64,000 nucleotides of DNA from Halorientalis persicus (GTDB lineage Archaea; Halobacteriota; Halobacteria; Halobacteriales; Haloarculaceae). The notes under the pieces were generated by a model, which worked only from the letters and a program-made list of their open reading frames with translations, had not been told where the DNA came from and did no database searches. The DNA lies in NCBI RefSeq assembly GCF_900110215.1, contig NZ_FOCX01000002.1:281648-345647 (forward strand), read 5' to 3'. Of the stretch, positions 36,079 through 44,068 are shown one piece after another. Numbering within the stretch: position 1 is the first letter of the stretch; every line of letters begins with the position of its first letter. The position numbers and the translations under genes are program-made.

Positions 36079-36555
36079 TCACGTCCAGACGGACACGGTG
36101 AGCTGGCCCCCCTCCACGTCGCCGGGCGACTCCCGGACGGGAACCGGCCGGGTCGCGTTGTTCGCCACGTCGGGCACGCCGTCCGGTGGGGCGTCGCCGG
36201 CCGGCGAACTGTCGGACTCGAAGTAGTGCTGGTCGACCACCTCGACTTTGCCGTCGGCACCAATTCTCGTCACCGCGACGTAGACGTTGTACCCCTCCGG
36301 AAGGTCGGTCGCGTCGCCACTCGTTCCGACCAGCCTGTTCTCGATCCGTGTCGACCCGTCGAAGACGCCGTTGGTCTGAATCTCGTTCCAGACACGGTCC
36401 TGGGTCGCGCCCTTGACGTGGCGGTCGCTGTTGCCGGGCAACACGTCCGAGAGGTAGCCGCCGTACAGCGCCAGTCCCAGTGCCACAACAGAGACGGCCA
36501 CCAGCGCCGCGAGCGGCTCGGTCTGGCCCCGGTCACCCGTCGACGAGCGTGACAC
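36079..36555 (-). CDS. Pilin-like anchored protein (DUF7285-like)
   Basis: A 158-aa protein with a typical haloarchaeal TadE-like head, DRGQTEPLAALVAVSVVALG, followed by LALYGGYLSDVLPG and an extracellular domain (EIQTNGVFDGSTRIENRLVG, YNVYVAVTRIGADGKVEVVD). The start is GTG at 36555, overlapping the previous gene by 23 bp, which indicates translational coupling. Its stop codon is directly followed by the truncated module C in another frame phase, a recombination scar. The family number is from memory. Confidence 0.72.
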   Translation of the reverse strand: MSRSSTGDRGQTEPLAALVAVSVVALGLALYGGYLSDVLPGNSDRHVKGATQDRVWNEIQTNGVFDGSTRIENRLVGTSGDATDLPEGYNVYVAVTRIGADGKVEVVDQHYFESDSSPAGDAPPDGVPDVANNATRPVPVRESPGDVEGGQLTVSVWT

Positions 36556-37054
36556 TGATACCCCTCCAGTTGACCGTCCGCACACGGAGTTGTCCGTTGG
36601 CTGTCCACCAGTCCGGCTCGTCGTTTCGCGCTTCGTCGTTCATCTCGTCTTTCGCATCGTCGATGTCGGTCTCGAATTTCGTCTCCTTCTGGCTCGGCGT
36701 GCCCGAGTAGACCTCGGTGGGCGAGGCCCCGTGGAGCACCTCGTCGAGTTGCTCGTCGTCGTCGTGACGGACGAAGACCATCTGGCCGAAGGAGATGCTC
36801 TCCTCGGCACTGCCACCGTCCTCGCTTTCCATCCGGATCCGCTTCGTTCCCACCCAGAGCCGGTCGGCGTCGTGCTCGTAGCTCGCGCTGGCGTTCTGGG
36901 TGCTCGCCGCCACCCGGTCGATGGTGTTGGCCGCCGCGTTGGCGTCCGGCGGGGCCGCCGACGGGAGCCCCAGCGCCACACCGGCCATGGCGACACTGAT
37001 CAGCGAGACGCCGAGAAACACGTACCAGGCGTCCGCCGGTGCCTCGAAGTCCAT
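36533..37054 (-). CDS. Pilin-like anchored protein (DUF7283-like)
   Basis: A 173-aa protein. An N-terminal membrane helix (WYVFLGVSLISVAMAGVALGL, about 10-30) is followed by an extracellular domain with NTIDRVAASTQNASASYEHD, DRLWVGTKRIRM and RTVNWRGISVTLVDG. It is the first pilin-like gene after the TadC-like gene. Its own leaderless promoter (TTTAAGTACG, minus strand, centred 27 nt before the ATG) lies between it and tadC. The family number is from memory. Confidence 0.72.
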   Translation of the reverse strand: MDFEAPADAWYVFLGVSLISVAMAGVALGLPSAAPPDANAAANTIDRVAASTQNASASYEHDADRLWVGTKRIRMESEDGGSAEESISFGQMVFVRHDDDEQLDEVLHGASPTEVYSGTPSQKETKFETDIDDAKDEMNDEARNDEPDWWTANGQLRVRTVNWRGISVTLVDG

Positions 37055-37117
37055 ACCCCCCTTGGCACCGTGATCGTACTTAAACCGAAGCGATGGTCAG
37101 CTGGTTGTCATACTGGC

Positions 37118-39043
37118 CTACATGATCGAGCCGACGATGTAGAGCGTCATCGCGTAGATGGGGACGGCGAACACGAGCGACTGGCCGATCTTGTACCCGA
37201 CGAGCGAGCGGTCGAGGCCGTGCCGGAGACCGATCGAGAGGGCGGTCAGGATGAAACAGAGCGTGATGACGTAGACGCCGACGACGATGCCCAGCGGTTC
37301 GACGGGCATCGGCTCCACGTCGGCGGCCGCCGCGCCCTCGCCGACCATCCCGCCGGCCAGTCCCACGGTGGCACCGCCGACCATCGGGCCAAAAAACGAC
37401 GCCGTGTGTTCGAGCGTGTTCGTCACCGTCGCCAGCGCCCGCTTGGTCTCGCCCTCGACCTCCTGGAGTTCTTCGAGGTGGTCGGCCATCGAGACGATGG
37501 CCCGGCCCGCGGGCTGGCCCTCGTCGGCGGCGATCGAGAGCAGGGAGGCAGTCCCCTCCGCACGCGGGCTCGGGATGTCCTTGAGTGCGCCGTAGTCACC
37601 GAGGAAAGCCTCGTGGACGCTCGTGCGCAGTCGGCGCTGGATACCAGCGGCGTCGGCGAAGACCTCGCCGGTCTCCTCGGGCACGCGGTCGCCGGCGTGG
37701 GCGATGGCCGACTCGACGGCCTCGTCCTCGTCGACCTGTCGTCCGACCAGATAGAGCGCGTCGACGAGGTGTTCCTCCACGTCCCGGACGTAGTCCCGAA
37801 CGTTCTTGATCGGCTGGTAGGCCGCGAGCAAGAACGACCCGAGCCCGAGCCCGAGCGCGACGATCGGAGCCAGATGGCTCACCGGACCGACGACCGACGC
37901 GACGGGCGCGAGCGGGGGGACACGCCCGACCAGCCCGGCGAACTGGAGCAGGCCGAAGGCGAACCCACCCACCCCGAGGCCGATCAGGAGCGGTTTCGTC
38001 ACCCGGTCGGGCACGTCCGGGTGGGCGCGGCTGACCTGTGGCGGCGGGAAGGCGACGGGCCGCCGGGTGAGCAACCACGCGCTGGCCGCCAGCAGGATCA
38101 ACGGCAGGGTGAGGTTGTACAGCACCACGAACACCCAGATCGAGACCGGATATCCCGCCAGCGTGGCCGCCGGAATCAGCGCCACCAGCGCCATCGGGAG
38201 CATGACGCCGAAGGCGTACAGCGCCGTCGTCGGCCCCTGGATCGCGGAGGTGAACGCCGCCATCTGGTTGCGCGTCCCGTCGAGAATCGCACTGAGAGCC
38301 CGGTCCAGCGTCCGCCCGCGCTCGCCCTCCGGCGCGTCCTGTGCGGTCACGAGCAGGGCGGCCGACCGCCGGATCGCCGGGAACTCTTCCGCCCACTCGT
38401 CGGCGAAGGATGTCAGCCCGGTTCGGGGCGTCCCGATGGACCGGTCGATGTGCGCCGAGAGGCTCTCTGCCAGCGGCCCACGTCCGGTGTCGGCGGCGAA
38501 CCGGACGGCGTTCTCGGTGGCAGGTTGGATCTGCATCCGCAGGACCGCCCGCCCGATCAGGTTCGGTGTGTCACCGAGCGCCCGCGTCCGCCGGAGGTCG
38601 GCCAGCACGTGCGGCGTAGAGTGGACGCCGTGGATGACCCCCAGCGGCAACAACAGCATCAGGAAGGCGACGGCGGACAAAGGGAGCGGCGACATGATCA
38701 GAGGGACGAGCGCGAACAGCGAGAGCATCCCCGCGCCGTACCCGGCCCGAACGACCGTCTCCGCGCGGTACGCCGACTGGAGAAAGGACAGCGAGTCGGC
38801 CAGTTCGTCGCTCGTCTCGACCTCGTAGGGGTAGAGGCTCGCCAGCCCGTGGACGACGGTCGAGAGTTCGACGATGGGCTCGCGGGACCGCTCGGCCCGC
38901 CGCTGTCGCCGGCGCTCGCGCCGGGACGCGGCTCCCGAGGAGCCAGCGGCGTCGGCCTCCTGTCCCGTCAGGAAGCCCTGCACTCGGCTCCCGAGGTCGT
39001 CCTCGCTTCCCTCCTCGGCGTCGGCCGCCGTCGGCGAACTCAT
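37118..39043 (-). CDS. TadC/GspF-like pilus platform membrane protein
   Basis: A 641-aa membrane protein with two type II secretion F domains. About eight to ten hydrophobic segments occur, including GAGMLSLFALVPLIMSPLPL, LTLPLILLAASAWLLT, LLIGLGVGGFAFGLLQFAGL and a final ITLCFILTALSIGLRHG. Soluble helical F-domain parts are at about residues 140-240 and 420-520 (GRPLAESLSAHIDRS-like, RRLRTSVHEAFLGDYGALKD). It forms the inner-membrane platform driven by the ATPase gene upstream, whose stop overlaps its start by 4 bp. It probably assembles the pilin-like proteins encoded downstream. Confidence 0.88.
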   Translation of the reverse strand: MSSPTAADAEEGSEDDLGSRVQGFLTGQEADAAGSSGAASRRERRRQRRAERSREPIVELSTVVHGLASLYPYEVETSDELADSLSFLQSAYRAETVVRAGYGAGMLSLFALVPLIMSPLPLSAVAFLMLLLPLGVIHGVHSTPHVLADLRRTRALGDTPNLIGRAVLRMQIQPATENAVRFAADTGRGPLAESLSAHIDRSIGTPRTGLTSFADEWAEEFPAIRRSAALLVTAQDAPEGERGRTLDRALSAILDGTRNQMAAFTSAIQGPTTALYAFGVMLPMALVALIPAATLAGYPVSIWVFVVLYNLTLPLILLAASAWLLTRRPVAFPPPQVSRAHPDVPDRVTKPLLIGLGVGGFAFGLLQFAGLVGRVPPLAPVASVVGPVSHLAPIVALGLGLGSFLLAAYQPIKNVRDYVRDVEEHLVDALYLVGRQVDEDEAVESAIAHAGDRVPEETGEVFADAAGIQRRLRTSVHEAFLGDYGALKDIPSPRAEGTASLLSIAADEGQPAGRAIVSMADHLEELQEVEGETKRALATVTNTLEHTASFFGPMVGGATVGLAGGMVGEGAAAADVEPMPVEPLGIVVGVYVITLCFILTALSIGLRHGLDRSLVGYKIGQSLVFAVPIYAMTLYIVGSIM

Positions 39044-40968
39044 ACATTCTCCCGGCCCGCGTAGGCCGCTGCCACCTCCCGGGGACTCGTCCGGCCGTCG
39101 TCTGCCAGTTCCGCGAGCAACCGACTCCGCCGATCGATGGCCGCCCTGATGTCGGCGTAGGTTTCGCCCGGTCCGGTCAGCCGGTCGATAAAGCGGCTCT
39201 CACCGCGGTCGATCCGGCCCGTCGACTGGGCCTGGTCGCCCTCGATCTCGTACAGCGGCTCGAACCAGATGTCCTCGCCGCTGACCATCACCTCCTCGAT
39301 GCGGGCGAGCCTGCGTTTCCGGCCCTGTGCCGTTCGGTAGGCCTGCACCGTCACCACGAGGTCGGTCGCGCCGAACGACGACGGCGGGACGCCCAGATCC
39401 GAGACGACCCGCTCGTACACCTCCTCGGCCCCGTCGCCGTGGATCGTCCCCAGCACCGCGTTGGCGTTGGCCCCGACCCGCATCGCTTCGTAGAGGACCT
39501 GTGCCTCCTCGCCGCGGATCTCCCCGACGACCAGCGCCCCGTCGCCGAGACGGAGCGCCGTCCGCAGGGCGTCCGTCGCGGTGATCTCCGGTCCCTCGCC
39601 GGTCCCGGTCCGCAGGGCCTGTACGTCCCGGTCGACCGACTGGAGCGGTTTCACTGGTAACTCGGGCGTGTCCTCGATCACGACGGTCCGCGTGTCCGGC
39701 GTCAACTCGTACAGCAGCGTCCCCAGCAGGGTCGTCTTCCCGGCGCCGCGGGTCCCGGCGATCAGCGCCGCGGCGTTGCGCTCGATGGCGACCGAGAGGA
39801 ACGCCGCCACCTCCGGGGACATGGTGTCGTTGGCCACCAGCGACGGGAGCGTGAACTGGTCGTCGGCCTGCTCCCGGAAGGCGAAGGCCACGCCCTCCGC
39901 GACCGGATCGGTGATCCCGGCGATCCGGAGGTCGATGCCGTTGTCCAGTCCCGCGGTCGCGTCGACAGTCGGGCTCGCCCGGGAGAAGGCCCGGCCGCTG
40001 GTCCGCCGGATGCGGGAGGCAAGCGCCTCCGCGCCGCTCTCGGTCATGTGGACGTTCGTCGTCATCGACTGGCCGTCGACGACGACCCGGACGGGATTGG
40101 CCGACACCGGCGAGGTGACGTACACGTCGGTCACGCGGTCGTCGGCGAACAGGTCCTCGAGGACGCCGTAGCCGCTCGTGTGTTTCGCGAGGATCGCGGT
40201 CAGGAGTGGGTCGACCGCGTCGTCGGTGACGTGTTCGATGGCCCGCGAGGCCGCCCGCTCGCCGTCGACGAGGCCGTTGGCGATGGCCTCGTAGGCGTCG
40301 AGCAGGATCTCGCGTTCCGCCGGCGACAGGGTGAGATCGACGGGATCGAGCGCGTACAGCGGGACGCTGTCGTCCCGCCGGTAGATGCGCGCCTCGCTAC
40401 CCGTCGACAGTGACGTGACCCCTTCGAGCCGGGCGTCCTCGGTGACCGCCTGATCGACGTAGTAGTCGGCGATCCGCAGACCCACGTCCGGAGCCAGCGC
40501 GGCGTAGTCCGGAATCGCCGCCGCGGCGTCGAGCAGGCCCGACTCGACGCCCACGTCCGCGACGGGGCCGACACGCGTCTCCAGTTCCGCGGCCACGTCG
40601 AGCGGGTCGCTCGCGGCGGCGTCGGCCAGACGCTCGTCGCGGTCGCCCAGCAGGTCGACGAACCGCCCGGCCGCAGACAGCAGCGAGACGGTGGCGTCGT
40701 CGTAGCGGTACTCCCGACCGTTCGATTCGACGACGATACCCCCGGCGTCCCGGTCGACGAGTTGTTCGACGACCGCCTGCCGGCAGACGGTCGACTGCGA
40801 GAGGTCGCCGTCACAGTCCGTGGCGTCGACCGCTAACAGTCGATCCTCGAACCGCATCCGGCAGGAACACGTCTGGTCCGGCTCGTCGGACCCCAGTCCG
40901 AACAGTCCCCCGAGCCCCGCGTCGGCCAGCAGCGACTCGATGGAGAAACCGGACGCGTTCTGTGACAT
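39040..40968 (-). CDS. TadA/VirB11-like type II/IV secretion ATPase
   Basis: A 642-aa cytoplasmic hexameric motor for pilus assembly or secretion. Walker A is GTRGAGKTT near residue 405, the Asp box DTRTVVIEDTPELP, Walker B ALVVGEIRGEEAQ, and the His box ANAVLGTIHGDGAEEV. The N-terminal part carries a Cys pair (CSCRMRFEDRLL) and a winged-helix-like region typical of archaeal GspE proteins. I chose ATG 40968, as a TATA-like ttttaaacc (minus strand) is centred 27 nt before it; the frame is open to 41040. It is translated together with the TadC-like gene. Confidence 0.92.
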   Translation of the reverse strand: MSQNASGFSIESLLADAGLGGLFGLGSDEPDQTCSCRMRFEDRLLAVDATDCDGDLSQSTVCRQAVVEQLVDRDAGGIVVESNGREYRYDDATVSLLSAAGRFVDLLGDRDERLADAAASDPLDVAAELETRVGPVADVGVESGLLDAAAAIPDYAALAPDVGLRIADYYVDQAVTEDARLEGVTSLSTGSEARIYRRDDSVPLYALDPVDLTLSPAEREILLDAYEAIANGLVDGERAASRAIEHVTDDAVDPLLTAILAKHTSGYGVLEDLFADDRVTDVYVTSPVSANPVRVVVDGQSMTTNVHMTESGAEALASRIRRTSGRAFSRASPTVDATAGLDNGIDLRIAGITDPVAEGVAFAFREQADDQFTLPSLVANDTMSPEVAAFLSVAIERNAAALIAGTRGAGKTTLLGTLLYELTPDTRTVVIEDTPELPVKPLQSVDRDVQALRTGTGEGPEITATDALRTALRLGDGALVVGEIRGEEAQVLYEAMRVGANANAVLGTIHGDGAEEVYERVVSDLGVPPSSFGATDLVVTVQAYRTAQGRKRRLARIEEVMVSGEDIWFEPLYEIEGDQAQSTGRIDRGESRFIDRLTGPGETYADIRAAIDRRSRLLAELADDGRTSPREVAAAYAGRENV

Positions 40969-40990
40969 ATCCCCAGTGGCCGCGTGATCC
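40966..40990 (-). promoter_or_regulatory. Shared start-codon leader of the secretion ATPase
   Basis: The plus-strand text catatccccagtggccgcgt (start codon at its left end) matches cataccccc agtggtcgcgt before the MinD-RecA fusion (49046) at 18 of 20 positions. It partly matches the leader at 37052. A shared untranslated or translation-enhancing element is suggested. Confidence 0.5.
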
Positions 40991-41008
40991 GGTTTAAAAT
41001 TAGCCACC

Positions 41009-41461
41009 CTAGGGTCGCCGCAGGAACACCGTCGGCGCACCCGATTCGTTGCGCTCGTAGGTCAGGACGAACTCCTTTTCCCCCGTGCCGCCGAGTTCGA
41101 TCGTCCCGTCGGCGGCGCTGGCCACTGGCGCGTCGATGAACAGCCGCTGTCGGGATCGCCCCTCGACGGTGTAGCGGACGACGCTCAGGTTCGACCGGAC
41201 GCGCTCGATCTCGAAGTCCGTGACGGGCCGGGAGAGCAAGGAATCGCCCGGGAACCGGAGCGTGATCGAGCGCCGTGCGCCGGTCTCCCCTTCCGGCGGG
41301 AGCTCCTCGTTCTCGACGAGCGAGACGGCAGCCTGCTCGATCTTGGCGACCTGATTGGCCATCTGCTGGTCGCTCTGCTTGCCGGCCGTGTCCTCGACGG
41401 CCGGCATCGCGATGCCCAGAATCGCGACCGTGAGCAACACGGCCAGCACGTACCGGATCAC
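41009..41461 (-). CDS. Small anchored protein of the pilus cluster (DUF7311-like)
   Basis: A 150-aa protein. An N-terminal hydrophobic helix (YVLAVLLTVAILGIAMPAVED) is followed by a short helical stretch (MANQVAKIEQAAVSLVE) and a beta-rich domain (RRSITLRFPGDSLLSRP, YTVEGRSRQRLFIDAPV, KEFVLTYERNESGAPTVFLRR). This layout matches a minor pseudopilin. It overlaps the coiled-coil gene by 4 bp and precedes the ATPase gene by 40 bp. The family number is from memory. Confidence 0.72.
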   Translation of the reverse strand: MIRYVLAVLLTVAILGIAMPAVEDTAGKQSDQQMANQVAKIEQAAVSLVENEELPPEGETGARRSITLRFPGDSLLSRPVTDFEIERVRSNLSVVRYTVEGRSRQRLFIDAPVASAADGTIELGGTGEKEFVLTYERNESGAPTVFLRRP

Positions 41462-42324
41462 GACAGCTTCGAGCGTAGCGAGGCCAACAGCCCGCCCGAC
41501 TCGTCGGACTCGCCGGACTGATCGGTGGTCCGGCCGCCGGTATCGGCCGACTCGGCCCGACCCCCGTCAGCGCCGGCGAGGCTCCGCTCGACGCTCTCCT
41601 GATCGGCCGACTCGACCGACTCCGAGTCCGCGCGGTCCCCGTTCGACCGGGTGCCCCGCGTCCCTCCCGCACCAGTGGGCGTCCCGGACCCGCCGGTCGA
41701 CCCCCGACGATCGGGCGACCGTTCGCCCGCCTGCTGGCCACCGTTGGCCGCGTGCGCAGTGCCCGACTGCCCGTTTTCGCCGACCGACTGCGCGTCGCCA
41801 TCGGTCCGGCGGTCGGCACCGTCGGCCCCGATCACGTCGTCGACCGCCCGCTCGGCCTCGCTCGGGTCCTCGAATATGTCATCGTCACTTCCCGCCGGTC
41901 CGTCGGTCGCGGGATGGGGCTCGCCGGCCCCGGACGCGCCGACCGCCGTGCCCGCGTTCGCGTCACCGTCCGTCCCGTCGGCCGCGGGCACCGTCACACC
42001 GTCACCGCCGGCGGCCGCGCGCGCCTCCGCGTCGAGTTCGTCGACGCGACGCTCCAGACGGTCGACGGCCGCCACCGCGGCGTCGGCCCGCCGCTCGACG
42101 TCGTCGTTGACGGCCTCGATGTTCGAGACGTACCCCTCGACCGCCTGGGCCGATCCCTCCAGATCCGCGACCCGGCGTTCGAGCTCTTCGAGCCGCGACT
42201 CGATCCGCTCGACGTCCTCGGCCAGCGCCGCCACGTCGGCGAGTTCGTCCAGCTCGAAGTCCCCGTCGACGACCGTCCGCTCGACGGCGGCGAGCCGCTG
42301 TTCGATCCGCTCGATGTCGGTCAT
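41458..42324 (-). CDS. Coiled-coil protein of the pilus cluster (DUF7310-like)
   Basis: A 288-aa soluble protein. Residues 1-95 form a coiled coil (DIERIEQRLAAVERTVVDGD, DVERIESRLEELERRVADLE, AAVDRLERRVDELDAEA). The remainder is a disordered, Gly/Ser/Asp-rich linker and the C-terminus ends in a short helix (GGLLASLRSKLS) that could contact a partner. No enzyme motif. A leaderless promoter with TTTAAGTA (minus strand, 42346-42355) is centred 27 nt upstream, and it heads the coiled-coil/pseudopilin pair before the ATPase. The family number is from memory. Confidence 0.72.
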   Translation of the reverse strand: MTDIERIEQRLAAVERTVVDGDFELDELADVAALAEDVERIESRLEELERRVADLEGSAQAVEGYVSNIEAVNDDVERRADAAVAAVDRLERRVDELDAEARAAAGGDGVTVPAADGTDGDANAGTAVGASGAGEPHPATDGPAGSDDDIFEDPSEAERAVDDVIGADGADRRTDGDAQSVGENGQSGTAHAANGGQQAGERSPDRRGSTGGSGTPTGAGGTRGTRSNGDRADSESVESADQESVERSLAGADGGRAESADTGGRTTDQSGESDESGGLLASLRSKLS

Positions 42325-42390
42325 GCTCCGCTTGGCCGCCTCTTCGTACTTAAACCTAGAACGGGGCGGCGGTGCCGTTCGCTGGTCCCC

Positions 42391-43500
42391 TCAGCCGTCT
42401 CCGGTTGCTTCCTCACCCGAGTCCCCGCCGTCGACCACCACGTCGCTGGCGTTGGGACTGTCCCCACCGTGGGGCGTGTCCCGCCGCCGGATCTGGGCGG
42501 CGTGAACGGTCTCCGTCGAGTCGTCGATGATGACGACTTCTCCGGTATCGGTGGGCATCCGATCCTCGTCGGCCAGCGAGGAGTTCATGTACGTCGGCTG
42601 GGCCGCCTGCAGGGCGTCGAGGTCCGCCTCGGAGGTCAGCCGATGGGAGATCAGCACGTCCGACTGGGAGATGCCGACCTCCGGCACCGCGCTCGGGCGC
42701 TGGGTCGCCATGATGAGGCTGACACCGGGCGCACGCCCCCGCGTGAGAATCGTCTCTAACGTCGACTCGGCGACCCCCTGGAAGAAGGTGTGGGCCTCGT
42801 CGATCAACAGCCAGGGGAGCCGGTCGATTGTCTCGGTCTCGCGGGCCCGGTACAGCGCCTCGCCGATGCCACGCGCCACGGCGTTCATCGGGTCGGTGTC
42901 CATCCCCGCGACGTTGATCACCGTAATCTCCGGCCCCGCCAGATCCTGGGCCGTCAGCCCGTCGGCGTCGAACACGCCCCACGCCTCGGCCATGTCGACG
43001 TGGTTGCTCGCCGCCCGCTTGTCGGTATCCGGCGCGTCCGTCGCCTCGATTTCCGCGCGCATCCCGTCGAGCGTGTCGGCCTCGCCCGCGGCCTGCCAGA
43101 GGAGGCTCCCGGCCCCGCTCTCGACCGGGAGCCCCAGCAGCGCACACCACGACCGCGGGTCCAGCGCCGAGGGCGCGACCGCGGGCTCCTCGATCACGTC
43201 GGCCAGCACCGGGTCCGCGTCGCCCCGCGTCGGCTGGGAAAGCGTCGTGAACACGTCCATCGGGTCGACGATGACGGGCGCGACGCCGCGAGCCCGCGCA
43301 AGCGACTCCGCGATGACCCCCAGCGTGTAGGACTTCCCGTAGCCACGCTTGCCGACGATCAGCATGGCGTGTGGGCCGTCGAGATCGAGATACAGCGGTG
43401 CCCCTTCGCTCCCGTCCAGCGCCCGGTAGGCACCGAGCCGGCCCGAGGGTCCCGCGTCGAGATCCTGCCCACGCCCGATGACGAACTCCTGGCCAGTCAC
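42391..43500 (-). CDS. HerA/FtsK-like ATP-binding protein of the pilus cluster
   Basis: A 369-aa ATPase of the HerA/VirD4-like superfamily. Walker A is GKRGYGKS (residues 50-57), Walker B LPWLLIDEAHTFF (about 227-239), a Q-like sensor SLIMATQRPS and an arginine-finger region (ISHRLTS). The C-terminal tail is acidic and disordered. In bacterial systems such enzymes couple substrates to secretion channels or pump DNA. Located beside a Tad-like machine, it could be a coupling ATPase (inference). It shares a palindromic divergent promoter region with the pilin-like gene at 43576. Confidence 0.82.
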   Translation of the reverse strand: MTGQEFVIGRGQDLDAGPSGRLGAYRALDGSEGAPLYLDLDGPHAMLIVGKRGYGKSYTLGVIAESLARARGVAPVIVDPMDVFTTLSQPTRGDADPVLADVIEEPAVAPSALDPRSWCALLGLPVESGAGSLLWQAAGEADTLDGMRAEIEATDAPDTDKRAASNHVDMAEAWGVFDADGLTAQDLAGPEITVINVAGMDTDPMNAVARGIGEALYRARETETIDRLPWLLIDEAHTFFQGVAESTLETILTRGRAPGVSLIMATQRPSAVPEVGISQSDVLISHRLTSEADLDALQAAQPTYMNSSLADEDRMPTDTGEVVIIDDSTETVHAAQIRRRDTPHGGDSPNASDVVVDGGDSGEEATGDG

Positions 43501-43529
43501 ACCTCGGTCTGGCCCAGCCTTCGTATTTC

Positions 43530-43547
43530 AACCTTGGCTCCAAGGTT
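43530..43547. promoter_or_regulatory. Palindrome in divergent promoter
   Basis: The sequence AACCTTGG-CT-CCAAGGTT is a perfect 8+2+8 inverted repeat. Each arm runs into a TATA-like element: ttgaaata (minus strand, 43524-43532) for the HerA-like gene and gtttaaga (43546-43552) for the plus-strand gene. Each TATA is 27-28 nt from its start codon. The repeat may be two symmetric BRE elements or an operator for coordinated control. Confidence 0.6.
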
Positions 43548-43575
43548 TAAGACAGAAGACGAATCCAAGGGGGGT

Positions 43576-44052
43576 GTGACTCGAAAGCAATCGTTCCGCG
43601 GGGACGAGCGGGCGATCGAGGGACTCCCGATCCGCCTCGTGATCGCGCTCGTCGTGGGTGTGGCCAGTCTCGCAATCATGATGCAACTGCTCGGCGGGAT
43701 CGGGACCGTCGGACAGACGGAAGTTAAGCTAGAGACACAGGACGACGGGATCGCCTCGGTCACGGACAGCAGTGGAAACGACCAGCCCGTGACGTACACG
43801 GTCGAAGTCACCGATACCGAGGGGAAGTCGGTCGACGGTGAATCGACGCTCATCATCAGCGGTGGGAGTGTCGAACTCACCAGTGGCACCGAGACGCGGA
43901 CGATCAGTGGCTCACAGACGATCGAGATCGAACACGACAAGATCGACTTCCGGTCCGATCAGGTCAAGGGAACGCTCAAGGTGACCATCGAACCCCCAGG
44001 CGACAGCAACTACGTGGACGAAGAGACCCAGGAACTGATGGTCACGAAGTAA
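43576..44052 (+). CDS. Pilin-like protein with immunoglobulin-like domain
   Basis: A 158-aa protein. The head TRKQSFRGDERAIEGLPIRL runs into a hydrophobic helix (VIALVVGVASLAIMMQLLGG), matching an archaeal type IV prepilin with possible processing before the helix. The rest is a beta-sandwich-like domain (VTYTVEVTDTEGKSVDGEST, LIISGGSVELTSGT, GTLKVTIEPPGDSNY). The GTG start at 43576 fits a TATA element centred 28 nt upstream. It probably feeds the neighbouring pilus system or belongs to the following membrane genes. Confidence 0.75.
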   Translation: MTRKQSFRGDERAIEGLPIRLVIALVVGVASLAIMMQLLGGIGTVGQTEVKLETQDDGIASVTDSSGNDQPVTYTVEVTDTEGKSVDGESTLIISGGSVELTSGTETRTISGSQTIEIEHDKIDFRSDQVKGTLKVTIEPPGDSNYVDEETQELMVTK

Positions 44053-44068
44053 CGATCGAGGAAAACTA

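Noticed and set aside
36079..36081. Stop codon of the pilin-like gene as a frameshift or sequencing error joining it with module C
   Set aside because: The pilin-like protein has its expected length and ending, and the trunk homology in C starts mid-domain, which fits recombination better than a point error.
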